Shown: positions 7,702 to 15,549, counted from the first letter of the stretch. The stretch: DNA of 27,023 bases from CAIRYW01 sp964555825 (GCA_964555825.1 CAZKTY010000006.1:1-27023); one strand, 5' to 3'. Notes: generated by a model from the sequence alone, not told the origin. Program-made: numbers and translations.

Positions 7702-7905
7702 TTAATTGTAAATAATTTTTACAATTACGACGGCTGCCAGAGTTATTGGTCCACCAAAAGTGAAGATTATCTTATCTTCCAAAGAGATCGGTTGATCTGA
7801 ATGTTTCTTTCGAAACGATATTCCGATCAGGACCCCTGTGTACCCCAACAGTAACCAGATGATGGCGAACACACCAACGATCAAGAACCAAGTTGTAGGA
7901 TTCAT
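7702..7905 (-). CDS. Small two-helix membrane protein, unrecognised
   Basis: A 67-residue protein not assigned to a family. It has two hydrophobic segments, about residues 6-29 (WFLIVGVFAIIWLLLGYTGV) and 47-65 (ending GPITLAAVVIVKII), joined by a polar loop with RKKHSDQPISLEDK. The basic residues in the loop suggest both ends face outward, but this is weak. The case for a real gene rests on its signals: a textbook promoter (TTGACA, 17 bases, TACATT) nine bases before the ATG and a terminator right after the stop. It sits between mreB and the delta-prime-like gene. No function is proposed. Confidence 0.72.
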   Translation of the reverse strand: MNPTTWFLIVGVFAIIWLLLGYTGVLIGISFRKKHSDQPISLEDKIIFTFGGPITLAAVVIVKIIYN

Positions 7906-7914
7906 ACTCGTTTA

Positions 7915-7943
7915 AATGTATTACCGTTGTTAAACCTTGTCAA
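7915..7943 (-). promoter_or_regulatory. Promoter of the small membrane-protein gene
   Basis: On the minus strand a perfect -35 TTGACA (7943-7938), a 17-base spacer and -10 TACATT (7920-7915), nine bases before the ATG at 7905. The -35 shares five of its six base pairs with the opposite promoter of the delta-prime-like gene. Confidence 0.65.
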
Positions 7944-7966
7944 TCTAAATATATAAAGGATAATTA
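7937..7966 (+). promoter_or_regulatory. Promoter of the delta-prime-like gene
   Basis: -35 TTGTCA (7937-7942), an 18-base spacer and -10 TAATTA (7961-7966), ending five bases before the ATG at 7972. The message would be leaderless. Confidence 0.55.
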
Positions 7967-7971
7967 GTGTT

Positions 7972-8619
7972 ATGAGAACCGACCACCATGCCATTTTTTT
8001 TGAGGGAAATTTCAAGACAGATATTGATCCTGTAATAAATTTTTTTGCTGAGAATTTAGAATTTGATAAGCAAGGAAATCCAGATATTTTAATATTCACA
8101 AATGAGAAACTTTCGATCGAGAAGGCTAGAGAGATCAGACAATATGCAGGATCTCTGCCAATAAAAGAAAAGTTCTTGCATATCATCATCGGTTTTGATT
8201 CTGCTACTCTTGAGGCTCAAAATGCTTTGCTTAAAACCTTTGAAGAACCAGGACTCTCAGCAAAATTTTATATTTTAGCTCCCTCGTTCAGGTCTCTGAT
8301 CGGAACTTTGAGGTCAAGGTTGATGCAAGTCGATCTACTGAATAGAGAAGAAAAAATGTTGTTCAAAAAAGAGGTTGGTGAATTTATGAGATCTGAAATT
8401 GCAAATAGGGTAAAGATAGCTGAAAAAATCGCCGATGATCTGAAAGAAGAAAAAATTTCAAAAGGGGATATTTATATTTTCTTGAGAGTTCTAAAAGAAG
8501 GATCGTTAGTTGATCATAAAAAAAATCTCAACCTTATTTCAAACATAGCAATGGCTGAAAAATACCTTGAAAGTTCTTCCTCAGTCAAACAATTGCTTTC
8601 AGTTATCGCTCTTTCGTAA
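7972..8619 (+). CDS. holB: DNA polymerase III delta-prime-like clamp-loader subunit, reduced
   Basis: The match to the clamp-loader delta-prime/AAA+ family rests on AQNALLKTFEEP (82-93, close to the family AxNALLKTLEEP) and the sensor region YILAPSFRSLIGTLRSRL (100-117) with its SRx arginine. Delta-prime lacks ATPase activity in many bacteria, but here the whole N-terminal P-loop region is missing: the protein starts with DHHAIFFEGNFKTDI instead of LLxGPxGxGKxxxA. At 215 residues it is far below the usual 300-330, keeping part of domain 1 and a reduced helical C-terminus. It would sit in the DnaX complex loading the beta clamp. It lies just before frr, which has its own promoter. Delta-prime is the best call; other DnaX-like fragments are possible. 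Confidence 0.78.
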   Translation: MRTDHHAIFFEGNFKTDIDPVINFFAENLEFDKQGNPDILIFTNEKLSIEKAREIRQYAGSLPIKEKFLHIIIGFDSATLEAQNALLKTFEEPGLSAKFYILAPSFRSLIGTLRSRLMQVDLLNREEKMLFKKEVGEFMRSEIANRVKIAEKIADDLKEEKISKGDIYIFLRVLKEGSLVDHKKNLNLISNIAMAEKYLESSSSVKQLLSVIALS

Positions 8620-8632
8620 TTTCACATTATAT

Positions 8633-8641
8633 TGATATAAT
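8633..8641 (+). promoter_or_regulatory. Extended -10 promoter of frr
   Basis: TGATATAAT at 8633-8641 is a perfect extended -10 (TGnTATAAT), ending seven bases before the frr ATG. No good -35 is needed or seen. Predicted initiation is at or one base before the ATG. Confidence 0.6.
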
Positions 8642-8648
8642 TAGACAT

Positions 8649-9197
8649 ATGAATGAAATACAAAATTTAAAACAGAGTATTAAAAATATCGAAGAATGGA
8701 TCTCGAAGGAGTTTAGCAACATCCGTACTGGTAGAGCCACTCCTTCAATATTGGACTCCGTAAAAGTTGAGAGTTATGGAAGTTTTATGAAAATTCAAGA
8801 AGTGGCAACTATTGCTTCTGAAGATCCTAGGACTTTACGTATTGCTCCTTGGGATTCTCAAAATATCAAAGCTGTTGAGAAGGCTATCATTTCTTCTGGA
8901 CTCGGTCTTTCTGTGTCTGTAGATGACAAAGGTCTTAGAGTCTCTTTTCCTCCTTTGACAACAGAATCAAGAAGTCAGTTCGTAAAGGTTGCAAAACAAA
9001 AACTAGAAGAAGCTAAAGTAAGGGTAAGACAAGAAAGAGGAAAGGTTATTGATGTATTGGAAAAAAAGAAAAAGGAAGGGACCCTTAGAGAAGATGATCT
9101 GATCAGACAAAAGAATGAAGTTGAAAAGATAGTAAAAGAGGGAAATGACATCTTTGAGAAGCATTACCAAAAGAAAGAAGCAGAAATACTAGGGTAG
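8649..9197 (+). CDS. frr: Ribosome recycling factor
   Basis: RRF splits the post-termination ribosome together with EF-G. The family hallmarks are the N-terminal helix with FSNIRTGRATPSILD (24-38), the domain 2 motif ASEDPRTLRIAPWD (about 56-69), and the long C-terminal three-helix-bundle segment with LRVSFPPLTTESRSQFVKVAK and KVRVRQERGKVIDVLEKKKK. Length 182 is typical (185 in E. coli). The ATG at 8649 lies seven bases after an extended -10 box, so the message is predicted leaderless. It is followed after 46 bases by rseP. Confidence 0.96.
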   Translation: MNEIQNLKQSIKNIEEWISKEFSNIRTGRATPSILDSVKVESYGSFMKIQEVATIASEDPRTLRIAPWDSQNIKAVEKAIISSGLGLSVSVDDKGLRVSFPPLTTESRSQFVKVAKQKLEEAKVRVRQERGKVIDVLEKKKKEGTLREDDLIRQKNEVEKIVKEGNDIFEKHYQKKEAEILG

Positions 9198-9243
9198 GTA
9201 GATATTGTATAAGTTTTTATTTTTAATTTTTAAATTCATATAA

Positions 9244-10335
9244 ATGTCCATAATAATATTCGTCATAATAATCACGGCTCTAATTTTTGCTCATGAGTTT
9301 GGACATTTTTTGCTTGCAAAATTATTTAAGATGAGGGTAGATGAATTTGCGATAGGTTTCCCTCCAAAGATATTTTCTTGGAAATATGGAGAGACTGTAT
9401 ATTCTGTGAATCTCATTCCTTTTGGTGGCTTCGTCAAGATATATGGAGAAAACAATGATAATGATGAAGATTCAACTGAGATAATAAAAGAAGAAAGAAG
9501 CTTCGCATCAAAACCTAGGTATGCCCAAGCTATCGTGCTTTTAGCAGGTATTGTCTTTAATATTCTCTTTGCGTGGATGCTTTTTTCTGCTTCTTTGTAT
9601 ATAGGAGCTCCAACAGCCGCTGGTCCAGGTGAGACAGGAAAACTTATGATCTCAAGTGTTATAACTGCATCTCCCGCTGAGATCTCTGGATTGAAGCCAG
9701 GTGATATCGTTACTGAGATCGATACAGATAAACAGATCACCGATCCAACTCCAGATGATATAAAGAATACGGTTGCATCATCTCAGGGTAAAAGTATTTC
9801 TATCAAGATCGAACGAGGTGGAAAGGTAATACCATTGAATATAACTCCAGTAAAAAATATTTCTGGAGAAAGTAAAGATTTTGCTATTGGAATTGAGATG
9901 GTGCTTGTCTCAATAAAAAAATTACCTTTGATCGCTTCAGTGTTACAAGGGGCACAAACAACAGTAACTTCATTTAAGGATACTGCGATAAGTATTTATT
10001 CTTTCCTATTTCAGGCTTTTCAAGCTAAAGCTAATTTGGGTCAAGTTTCTGGTCCTGTAGGTATCATCTCAATAGTCGGTGATGCTTCAAGATTTGGTTT
10101 CGGATATTTGCTTTCTTTTGCAGCGGTTATTTCTTTGAATCTTGCGGTGATAAATCTCATTCCTTTTCCAGCGCTTGATGGGGGAAGAATATTGATCGTC
10201 TGTATCGAAGCTATAAGACAAAAGGCTATAAGGGCTAGGACAATAAATTGGATAAATGGAGTTGGTTTTCTTCTCCTTATAATATTTATGGTTATCATCA
10301 CTTATTCAGATCTTAGTAGGATCTTTGGATGGTAG
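9244..10335 (+). CDS. rseP: RIP metalloprotease (RseP / site-2 protease family)
   Basis: An intramembrane zinc protease of the S2P family, acting on membrane-bound regulators or leftover signal peptides. The zinc site HEFGH (17-21) lies in the first membrane helix, and the second active-site motif NLIPFPALDGG (304-314, metal ligand D312) is in a C-terminal helix. Between them are a transmembrane segment near ALIVLLAGIVFNILFAWMLF (about 95-115) and one PDZ domain (about 130-220, with SPAEISGLKPGDIVTEID). At 363 residues it has one PDZ domain where E. coli RseP (450) has two, as in many Gram-positive RasP-like forms. No anti-sigma factor is encoded nearby, so the substrate is unknown. Confidence 0.94.
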   Translation: MSIIIFVIIITALIFAHEFGHFLLAKLFKMRVDEFAIGFPPKIFSWKYGETVYSVNLIPFGGFVKIYGENNDNDEDSTEIIKEERSFASKPRYAQAIVLLAGIVFNILFAWMLFSASLYIGAPTAAGPGETGKLMISSVITASPAEISGLKPGDIVTEIDTDKQITDPTPDDIKNTVASSQGKSISIKIERGGKVIPLNITPVKNISGESKDFAIGIEMVLVSIKKLPLIASVLQGAQTTVTSFKDTAISIYSFLFQAFQAKANLGQVSGPVGIISIVGDASRFGFGYLLSFAAVISLNLAVINLIPFPALDGGRILIVCIEAIRQKAIRARTINWINGVGFLLLIIFMVIITYSDLSRIFGW

Positions 10336-10410
10336 TTTCGAAATAGTTCACTAAATAAAAGGAAAAAGTCTAAGTTTTTTGCTGAGTTTTTTATATTTAA
10401 TTTTTTGTAG

Positions 10411-10416
10411 TAGAAT
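10411..10416 (+). promoter_or_regulatory. Possible -10 box of proS
   Basis: TAGAAT ends eight bases before the proS ATG, the same spacing as other first genes here. The -35 region (TTTTTA, 17 bases upstream) is poor. The 89-base gap after rseP holds no clear terminator. Confidence 0.35.
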
Positions 10417-10424
10417 GTTTCGAC

Positions 10425-11675
10425 ATGAGACAATCTAAACTTTTTTCAAAGACACGTTTTGAATCCCCAAAAGATGAGGTTTCAAAGAATGCAGATCTTC
10501 TTATTAGAGGAGGCTTTATCTTTAAGGAGATGGCTGGTGTCTATGCTTATCTTCCACTTGGACTTAGGGTTCTAAAAAAGATCGAGAACGTGATAAGAGA
10601 AGAGATGAATTCTCTTGGAGGGCAGGAGGTGTTTTTGACTACTCTTCAGGAAAAAGAGTTATGGCAGAAATCTGATAGATGGGATGACAAGATCGTAGAT
10701 AATTGGTTCAAGAGCAAATTAAAGAATGGAACTGAAGTTGGTCTTGCAAATACACATGAAGAAGCTATAACAGATATAATGCTTTCTTATGTTAATTCTT
10801 TCCGCGATCTTCCTATTTATGCATATCAGTTTCAAACAAAATTCAGAAATGAAGCACGTGCAAAAAGTGGGATCTTGAGAGGAAGGGAATTTATGATGAA
10901 GGATCTTTATTCTTTTTCAAAAGACAAAAAAGAGCATGATGATTTTTATGAAAGATCAAAAGAAGCTTACAAAAGGATCTATGAGAGAGTCGGTTTAGGT
11001 GATTGTACTTATATAACTTTTGCTTTGGGTGGATCATTTTCAAAATATTCACACGAATTTCAGACTCTGACAGAATCTGGTGAAGATACTATCTATATTG
11101 ATGAAGCAAAAAAAATAGCCATAAACAAAGAGGCTTTGAATGATGAGGTGTTGAATGAACTAAACGTTAGAAAGGATAGTTTAGTTGAAAGAAAAGCCAT
11201 AGAAGTTGGGAATATCTTTACTCTTGGGACTCGTTTTTCTGATGCTTTAGGTCTTAAATATAAAGATGAAAAAGGAGAATCAAAACCTGTTTTCATGGGA
11301 AGTTATGGGATCGGTCTTGGAAGACTTATGGGCACAATAGTTGAGATCTTTGGAAAAGAAGGAGAGATGATCTGGCCTGAGGAAGTGTCTCCTTTTAGGA
11401 TCCATCTTATAAGTCTTTCTGGAAATGATGTTGAAGTTGAGAAGACAAGTGAAAAACTTTATAAAGAATTGACTGATGCTGGTATAGAGGTCTTGTTTGA
11501 TGATAGAGAGATGAGAGTGGGAGAAAAATTTGCAGATGCTGATCTGATAGGAATACCGATCAGAATAATTTCAAGTAAGAAGACTCTAGAGAAGAATTGT
11601 TTTGAGGTAAAGGAGAGAATAACAGGAGAGATAAAATATTTAAACGCGGAAGAAATAATCAAAAATTACAAATAA
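10425..11675 (+). CDS. proS: Prolyl-tRNA synthetase, short form without the editing insert
   Basis: A class II synthetase that charges tRNA-Pro. Motif 1 lies around GVYAYLPLGLRVLKKIENVI (38-57), motif 2 is RNEARAKSGILRGREFMMKD (about 140-160), and motif 3 is GSYGIGLGRLMGTIVE (about 290-305). The C-terminal anticodon-binding domain follows (about 325-416, with DAGIEVLFDDREMRVGEKFADADLIG). The INS editing domain of standard bacterial ProRS (about 180 residues between motifs 2 and 3) is reduced to a linker of about 50 residues after FQTLTESGEDTIYID, giving 416 rather than about 570 residues. Cis-editing of Ala-tRNA-Pro is therefore absent. The second mreB starts one base after its stop, so the two are probably co-transcribed. 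Confidence 0.95.
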   Translation: MRQSKLFSKTRFESPKDEVSKNADLLIRGGFIFKEMAGVYAYLPLGLRVLKKIENVIREEMNSLGGQEVFLTTLQEKELWQKSDRWDDKIVDNWFKSKLKNGTEVGLANTHEEAITDIMLSYVNSFRDLPIYAYQFQTKFRNEARAKSGILRGREFMMKDLYSFSKDKKEHDDFYERSKEAYKRIYERVGLGDCTYITFALGGSFSKYSHEFQTLTESGEDTIYIDEAKKIAINKEALNDEVLNELNVRKDSLVERKAIEVGNIFTLGTRFSDALGLKYKDEKGESKPVFMGSYGIGLGRLMGTIVEIFGKEGEMIWPEEVSPFRIHLISLSGNDVEVEKTSEKLYKELTDAGIEVLFDDREMRVGEKFADADLIGIPIRIISSKKTLEKNCFEVKERITGEIKYLNAEEIIKNYK

Positions 11676-11676
11676 T

Positions 11677-12738
11677 ATGGCAACGATAAAACAAAAATTT
11701 CTTTCAAGATTCTCGAGTGATGTCGGAATTGATCTTGGTACTGCCAATACACTTGTTTGGATGAAAGGAGAGGGAATTGTGGTTAACGAACCTTCTGTTG
11801 TTGCTGTGAATCAAAAGACAGGTCAGATCGTTGCTGTGGGGCAATCTGCAAAAGATATGTTGGGAAGGACTCCTGGACACATTGTTGCTGTAAGGCCGAT
11901 CATTGAAGGAGTTATTTCAGATTTTGAGGTCTGTGAAGAGATGCTTTCTTATCTAATAAAAAAAGCTAGTGAACGTAAGCCAAGATGGCTTGGTCCAAGA
12001 GTTGTTGTTGGAGTGCCTTCTGGAATAACAAACGTTGAGCGTAGAGCTGTCAGAGATGCAGCAAAAAATGCTGGAGCAAGAGAAGTTTATATAGTCGAAG
12101 AACCTATGTCGGCGGCGATCGGTATAGGTCTTCCTATTAAAGATCCTGTTGGAAGTATGGTGGTTGATATCGGAGGAGGAACCACTGATGTTGCTGTGAT
12201 CTCCTTAGGAGGAATTGTTCATTCAAGGAATATAAAGATCGCAGGAGATAAATTGAATAATGACATCATAGTTTATCTGCGAAATGAATTTAAGATCCTT
12301 ATCGGAGAAAAAACTGCCGAAGATATAAAAATAAACATAGGGAATGTATTTAGAGGGGAATCAGCTCTTGAAATGCAGGTACGAGGAAGAGACCTTATCA
12401 CGGGATTGCCTAGAGAAGTGGTTGTTACAGACAATGATGTTAAAGAAGCAATAGGTCTTTCTATTGATACTTTGATCGAATCAATAAAAGAAGTGATTGA
12501 GATCACTCCTCCAGAGGTTGTTTCTGATGTTATGTATAAAGGTATTTATCTTGTTGGTGGTGGGGCTCTATTGAGAGGTCTTAAAGAACTTTTTGAAGAA
12601 AGTCTTAAGATCCCGATCCATGTTGCCGAAGACCCTTTAACGGCTGTTGCCCGCGGAGCTGGAGTGATCCTAACTAACATTGATAGTTTTGAAGATTCTT
12701 TAATTGAGAACGAGGATGAATTACCATTCATCCAATAA
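11677..12738 (+). CDS. mreB: MreB, rod-shape actin homologue, second copy (mreBCD operon)
   Basis: A membrane-associated actin filament protein that positions the elongation machinery. Motifs are VGIDLGTANTLVWMKGEGIVVNEPSVVAV, IKDPVGSMVVDIGGGTTDVAVISLGG and the adenosine motif GIYLVGGGALLRGL. At 353 residues it is full length with a short acidic tail (SLIENEDELPFIQ). It is followed directly by mreC, mreD-like and mrdA, the classical elongasome order, so this copy is the likely main MreB. The mreC start lies inside its last eight codons, which suggests translational coupling. It is close to the copy at 6637-7653 but clearly divergent. The proS stop is one base before its ATG. Confidence 0.95.
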   Translation: MATIKQKFLSRFSSDVGIDLGTANTLVWMKGEGIVVNEPSVVAVNQKTGQIVAVGQSAKDMLGRTPGHIVAVRPIIEGVISDFEVCEEMLSYLIKKASERKPRWLGPRVVVGVPSGITNVERRAVRDAAKNAGAREVYIVEEPMSAAIGIGLPIKDPVGSMVVDIGGGTTDVAVISLGGIVHSRNIKIAGDKLNNDIIVYLRNEFKILIGEKTAEDIKINIGNVFRGESALEMQVRGRDLITGLPREVVVTDNDVKEAIGLSIDTLIESIKEVIEITPPEVVSDVMYKGIYLVGGGALLRGLKELFEESLKIPIHVAEDPLTAVARGAGVILTNIDSFEDSLIENEDELPFIQ

Positions 12739-13474
12739 AAAAAAGAATGACAATAGCCTGATAAAATTTGGGCTGTTTGTTCTATTTGTAACGATCATTT
12801 CTTCATTATTTCTCTATCCTTTTACGGGTTTTATAAAATACACCGGTGCAAAAGGAAAATCTTTTATTTATTCGTTGCCTATCTTTTCTGTGCTTCATAA
12901 TGGGGCAACTCTTTATTCTGATAATCAAAATCTTAGAGCCGAGATAGAAACTTTGAAAGCAGAGGTCTCTGATAAGGATCTACTAGAACAAAAGATCTCA
13001 GAATTAGGCGTTATAGGCTCAATACCTAAGGATTCAATATTAGCCGAAGTTTTGAGTACTCCTGGAAGTTCTATTTACGATGTTCTTGTCTTAGATGCGA
13101 GTTCAAAGAATGGAGTCAAATATGGAGATCCAATATTTTCTGGAGGAGTTGAGATAGGAAAGATCACAGCAGTTTATGGAAATGTTTCTGAAGCTACTTT
13201 GTTCACTTCACCTGGTCAAAAAGTTCAGGGAGTTCTTCATCCAGAGGGTTTTGATATAGACATAACTGGAATTGGTGGAGGTCTTTTTGAGAGTATGGTC
13301 CCTAAAGGAAGTCCTGTGAATGTTGGTGATATAGTGGAAGATTCCTTGAATAAAGAGGTCTTAGGAACGGTCAGAGAGGTGAATGGTCAGGAGAATGATG
13401 CTTTTAAAAGAATTATAATAACAGCACCTGTTAATCCTTACGAATTAAAATGGATATCGATAATAATAAAATAA
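12716..13474 (+). CDS. mreC: Rod-shape determining protein MreC
   Basis: A bitopic membrane protein linking MreB to PBP2 in the periplasm-like space. It has a basic cytoplasmic N-terminus (SSNKKKNDN), one transmembrane helix (about 16-36), a coiled-coil stretch (YSDNQNLRAEIETLKAEVSDKDLLEQKISELG, about 66-97), and the MreC beta domain with VLVLDASSKNGVKYGDPIFSG and GIGGGLFESMVPKGSPVNVGDIV. About 252 residues, normal for the family. The start is the ATG at 12716, overlapping mreB by 23 bases; an in-frame TTG at 12704 is less likely. It overlaps mreD by 25 bases. Confidence 0.92.
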   Translation: MNYHSSNKKKNDNSLIKFGLFVLFVTIISSLFLYPFTGFIKYTGAKGKSFIYSLPIFSVLHNGATLYSDNQNLRAEIETLKAEVSDKDLLEQKISELGVIGSIPKDSILAEVLSTPGSSIYDVLVLDASSKNGVKYGDPIFSGGVEIGKITAVYGNVSEATLFTSPGQKVQGVLHPEGFDIDITGIGGGLFESMVPKGSPVNVGDIVEDSLNKEVLGTVREVNGQENDAFKRIIITAPVNPYELKWISIIIK

Positions 13475-13719
13475 TTTTTAGGATCGGAGCTTTTGTAGTA
13501 GGGATCATTTCTGCTATTTTTTTTCCTTGGTATATTTCCGCTTTGTTATTGTTTGTATCGATATTGACCATTTCAGGCACTGAAGCTATTTTTGTGTCGA
13601 TAATTCTCGATATCATGTATGGACAAGGAGGTTTCAAAGGTCATCTTTTTTTGATCTCTTCTTTTCTTTTGCTTCTAATTATCTTTGAGATCAAAAAGAA
13701 TCTAAGATTTTCAAAATAA
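13450..13719 (+). CDS. mreD: Short MreD-like membrane protein
   Basis: Assigned by position between mreC and mrdA and by hydrophobicity; the sequence is not diagnostic. The 89 residues hold about three hydrophobic segments (10-26, 28-42, 68-80) and a GTEAIFVSIILDIMYG stretch resembling the conserved acidic region of MreD helices. Typical MreD has 150-170 residues and five or six helices, so this is roughly half size. It overlaps mreC by 25 bases and its stop TAA directly abuts the mrdA ATG, so all three are translationally coupled. A small unrelated membrane protein in the MreD slot cannot be excluded. Confidence 0.65.
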   Translation: MDIDNNKIIFRIGAFVVGIISAIFFPWYISALLLFVSILTISGTEAIFVSIILDIMYGQGGFKGHLFLISSFLLLLIIFEIKKNLRFSK

Positions 13720-15438
13720 ATGTTCTTTGATCTTTTTAAAAGGAAAAGAAGATTGCAAAGGATCGATCCAGATGAGGTATTTTTGGATTCATCTAATATT
13801 CCAAATTATGATGTCAATCAGTTTGAAGGAAGAATAGAAAAGCCTTTAGGCAGAAAAGCCTTTTTTGTTCTTGGTATATTTTTTTCTTTTGTTTTTTTAG
13901 CGGTAGCGATAAGGGCAGCAAATTTAGATATTTTCAATTTTTCTTACTATAACCAAAGAAGTGCTAATAATCGTCTAAGGAAGGAAGCAGTATTTGCATA
14001 CCGTGGAATAATTACAGATAGGAATGGTGTAAATCTGGCTTGGAATGAGCCATCTCCTGACAATCTTACTTCCGAAAGAAAATACATGGCTGGCGAAGGT
14101 CTCTCTCTTTTACTCGGCTTTGTTAAATATCCCAAAAAAGATTCGTCAGGATTCTTCTATGAAAGTGAGACAACAGGACAAGATGGAGTTGAAAAATATT
14201 TTAATGATATTTTGACAGGAAAGAATGGTGTCNNNNNNNNNNGTGTCAAACTAACTGAAGTTGATGCTTCTGGTGGGATCATTTCGCAAAGTGTTCTTAA
14301 TCAACCAGAACAAGGAGGTTCCGTTTCTTTATCGATCGATTCTGGAATTCAAAAAGCTCTCTATGCATCGATAAAAAATGCAGCCTCAACTTCTGGTTTT
14401 CTTGGAGGTGCTGGGGTGATAATGGATGCTAAGACAGGTGAGATCTTAGCAAGTGCTTCTTATCCTGAATATGATTCTCAGGTCATGACAGATGGAACTG
14501 ACTCTGCACTTATAAGTTCTTATTTCAACAGTTCAAGCAAACCTTCTCTTGATAGAGTTGTCTATGGACTTTTTGCTCCAGGATCTACCATAAAACCATT
14601 CTTAGCTCTCGCAGCATTGAATGAAAAGATAATTGATCCATCAAAAAAGATATTAAGTACAGGATCTCTTACTGTTCCAAATCCATACAATCCATCAAAG
14701 CCTAATGTTTTTAAAGACTGGAAGGTCAATGGATGGACAAATATGGAAGAGGCTCTTGCAGTCTCTTCTGATGTTTATTTTTATGAATTAGGAGGAGGTT
14801 TTAAGGATCAAACTGGACTTGGTATTTCTAGAATAGATACCTATTTGAATGATTTTCTTTTTGGGGCTCCGACTTCAGATTTTTTCAAAGGTCCAAATGG
14901 CAACATTCCAACTCCAGATTGGAAGAAAAAAAATTTCAATGGGGAAGATTGGCTCTTGGGTGACACTTATCACACAGCTATTGGTCAATATGGAACACAG
15001 GTCACACCTCTCCAGCTTGCAAGAGCTATGACAGGTATAGCGAACGAAGGTTTTATATCCGAACCTGTGATCCTTAAAGGTGAGACAGGGATGAGAACGA
15101 ATCTTCCTGATATTCCTAAAGCTGATTATGAAGTTGTGAAAGCTGGAATGAGATTAGCTGTAACAAACGGAACAGCTATTGCTCTAAATGTTCCAACAGT
15201 CAAAGTTGCAGCAAAAACAGGAACGGCTCAAGTAGGAATGAATAACGAACTTGTTCATTCATGGGTAGAAGGATTTTTTCCTTATGATAATCCAAGATAC
15301 ACTTTTGCTCTTGTTCTTGAGAGAGGTCCAACATCCTACCAAGTCAGTGCTATGAGGGCTATGAGTGGGGCTATAAGCTGGATAGCTACAAATGCTCCTC
15401 AATACATAACTAATCCTGTTACTGCCCTAAAAGATTAG
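13720..15438 (+). CDS. mrdA: Penicillin-binding protein 2 (elongation transpeptidase), interrupted by an assembly gap
   Basis: A class B PBP that cross-links peptidoglycan during elongation, the partner of MreB, MreC and MreD. It has a cytoplasmic N-terminus, a transmembrane helix (about 47-65, AFFVLGIFFSFVFLAVAIRA), a dimerisation region with YRGIITDRNGVNLAWNEPSP, and a transpeptidase domain. The catalytic motifs, numbered with the gap counted as four residues, are S289-T-I-K292, S349-S-D351 (the SxN/D motif) and K499-T-G501. The ATG directly follows the mreD stop. A run of ten N at 14233-14242 interrupts the gene; joining the flanks at the shared GTGTC gives GKNGVKLTEVDA, a normal PBP2 sequence, so the gene is probably intact. 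About 569 residues after this repair. Confidence 0.93.
   Translation: MFFDLFKRKRRLQRIDPDEVFLDSSNIPNYDVNQFEGRIEKPLGRKAFFVLGIFFSFVFLAVAIRAANLDIFNFSYYNQRSANNRLRKEAVFAYRGIITDRNGVNLAWNEPSPDNLTSERKYMAGEGLSLLLGFVKYPKKDSSGFFYESETTGQDGVEKYFNDILTGKNGVXXXXVKLTEVDASGGIISQSVLNQPEQGGSVSLSIDSGIQKALYASIKNAASTSGFLGGAGVIMDAKTGEILASASYPEYDSQVMTDGTDSALISSYFNSSSKPSLDRVVYGLFAPGSTIKPFLALAALNEKIIDPSKKILSTGSLTVPNPYNPSKPNVFKDWKVNGWTNMEEALAVSSDVYFYELGGGFKDQTGLGISRIDTYLNDFLFGAPTSDFFKGPNGNIPTPDWKKKNFNGEDWLLGDTYHTAIGQYGTQVTPLQLARAMTGIANEGFISEPVILKGETGMRTNLPDIPKADYEVVKAGMRLAVTNGTAIALNVPTVKVAAKTGTAQVGMNNELVHSWVEGFFPYDNPRYTFALVLERGPTSYQVSAMRAMSGAISWIATNAPQYITNPVTALKD
14233..14242. other. Ten-N assembly gap inside mrdA, probably zero real length
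   Basis: Both edges carry GTGTC (14228-14232 and 14243-14247). Collapsing the repeat keeps the frame and yields a typical PBP2 sequence, so these look like overlapping contig ends joined with filler. Confidence 0.85.
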
Positions 15439-15515
15439 CTCTAATAGGTTCCTAGAGCACCAAAAAAAGATCTTTTAAATTTGTGAATAAAGTCAATTAT
15501 AGATACGTTTTTTTG

Positions 15516-15544
15516 TTGACTTTGTGGTTCCAAACCTGTATCAT
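15516..15544 (+). promoter_or_regulatory. Promoter of greA
   Basis: -35 TTGACT (15516-15521), a 17-base spacer and -10 TATCAT (15539-15544). Initiation is expected near 15551, giving a leader of about 40 bases, the longest predicted 5' leader among the well-supported promoters here. The stretch 15439-15515 after mrdA holds only a 6-bp hairpin (15438-15458) without a T-run. Confidence 0.7.
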
Positions 15545-15549
15545 TTGGG

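Noticed and set aside
15438..15458. Hairpin GCTCTA/TAGAGC directly at the mrdA stop as a terminator.
   Set aside because: The stem is only 6 bp with a nine-base loop and is followed by an A-run, not a T-run, on the plus strand.
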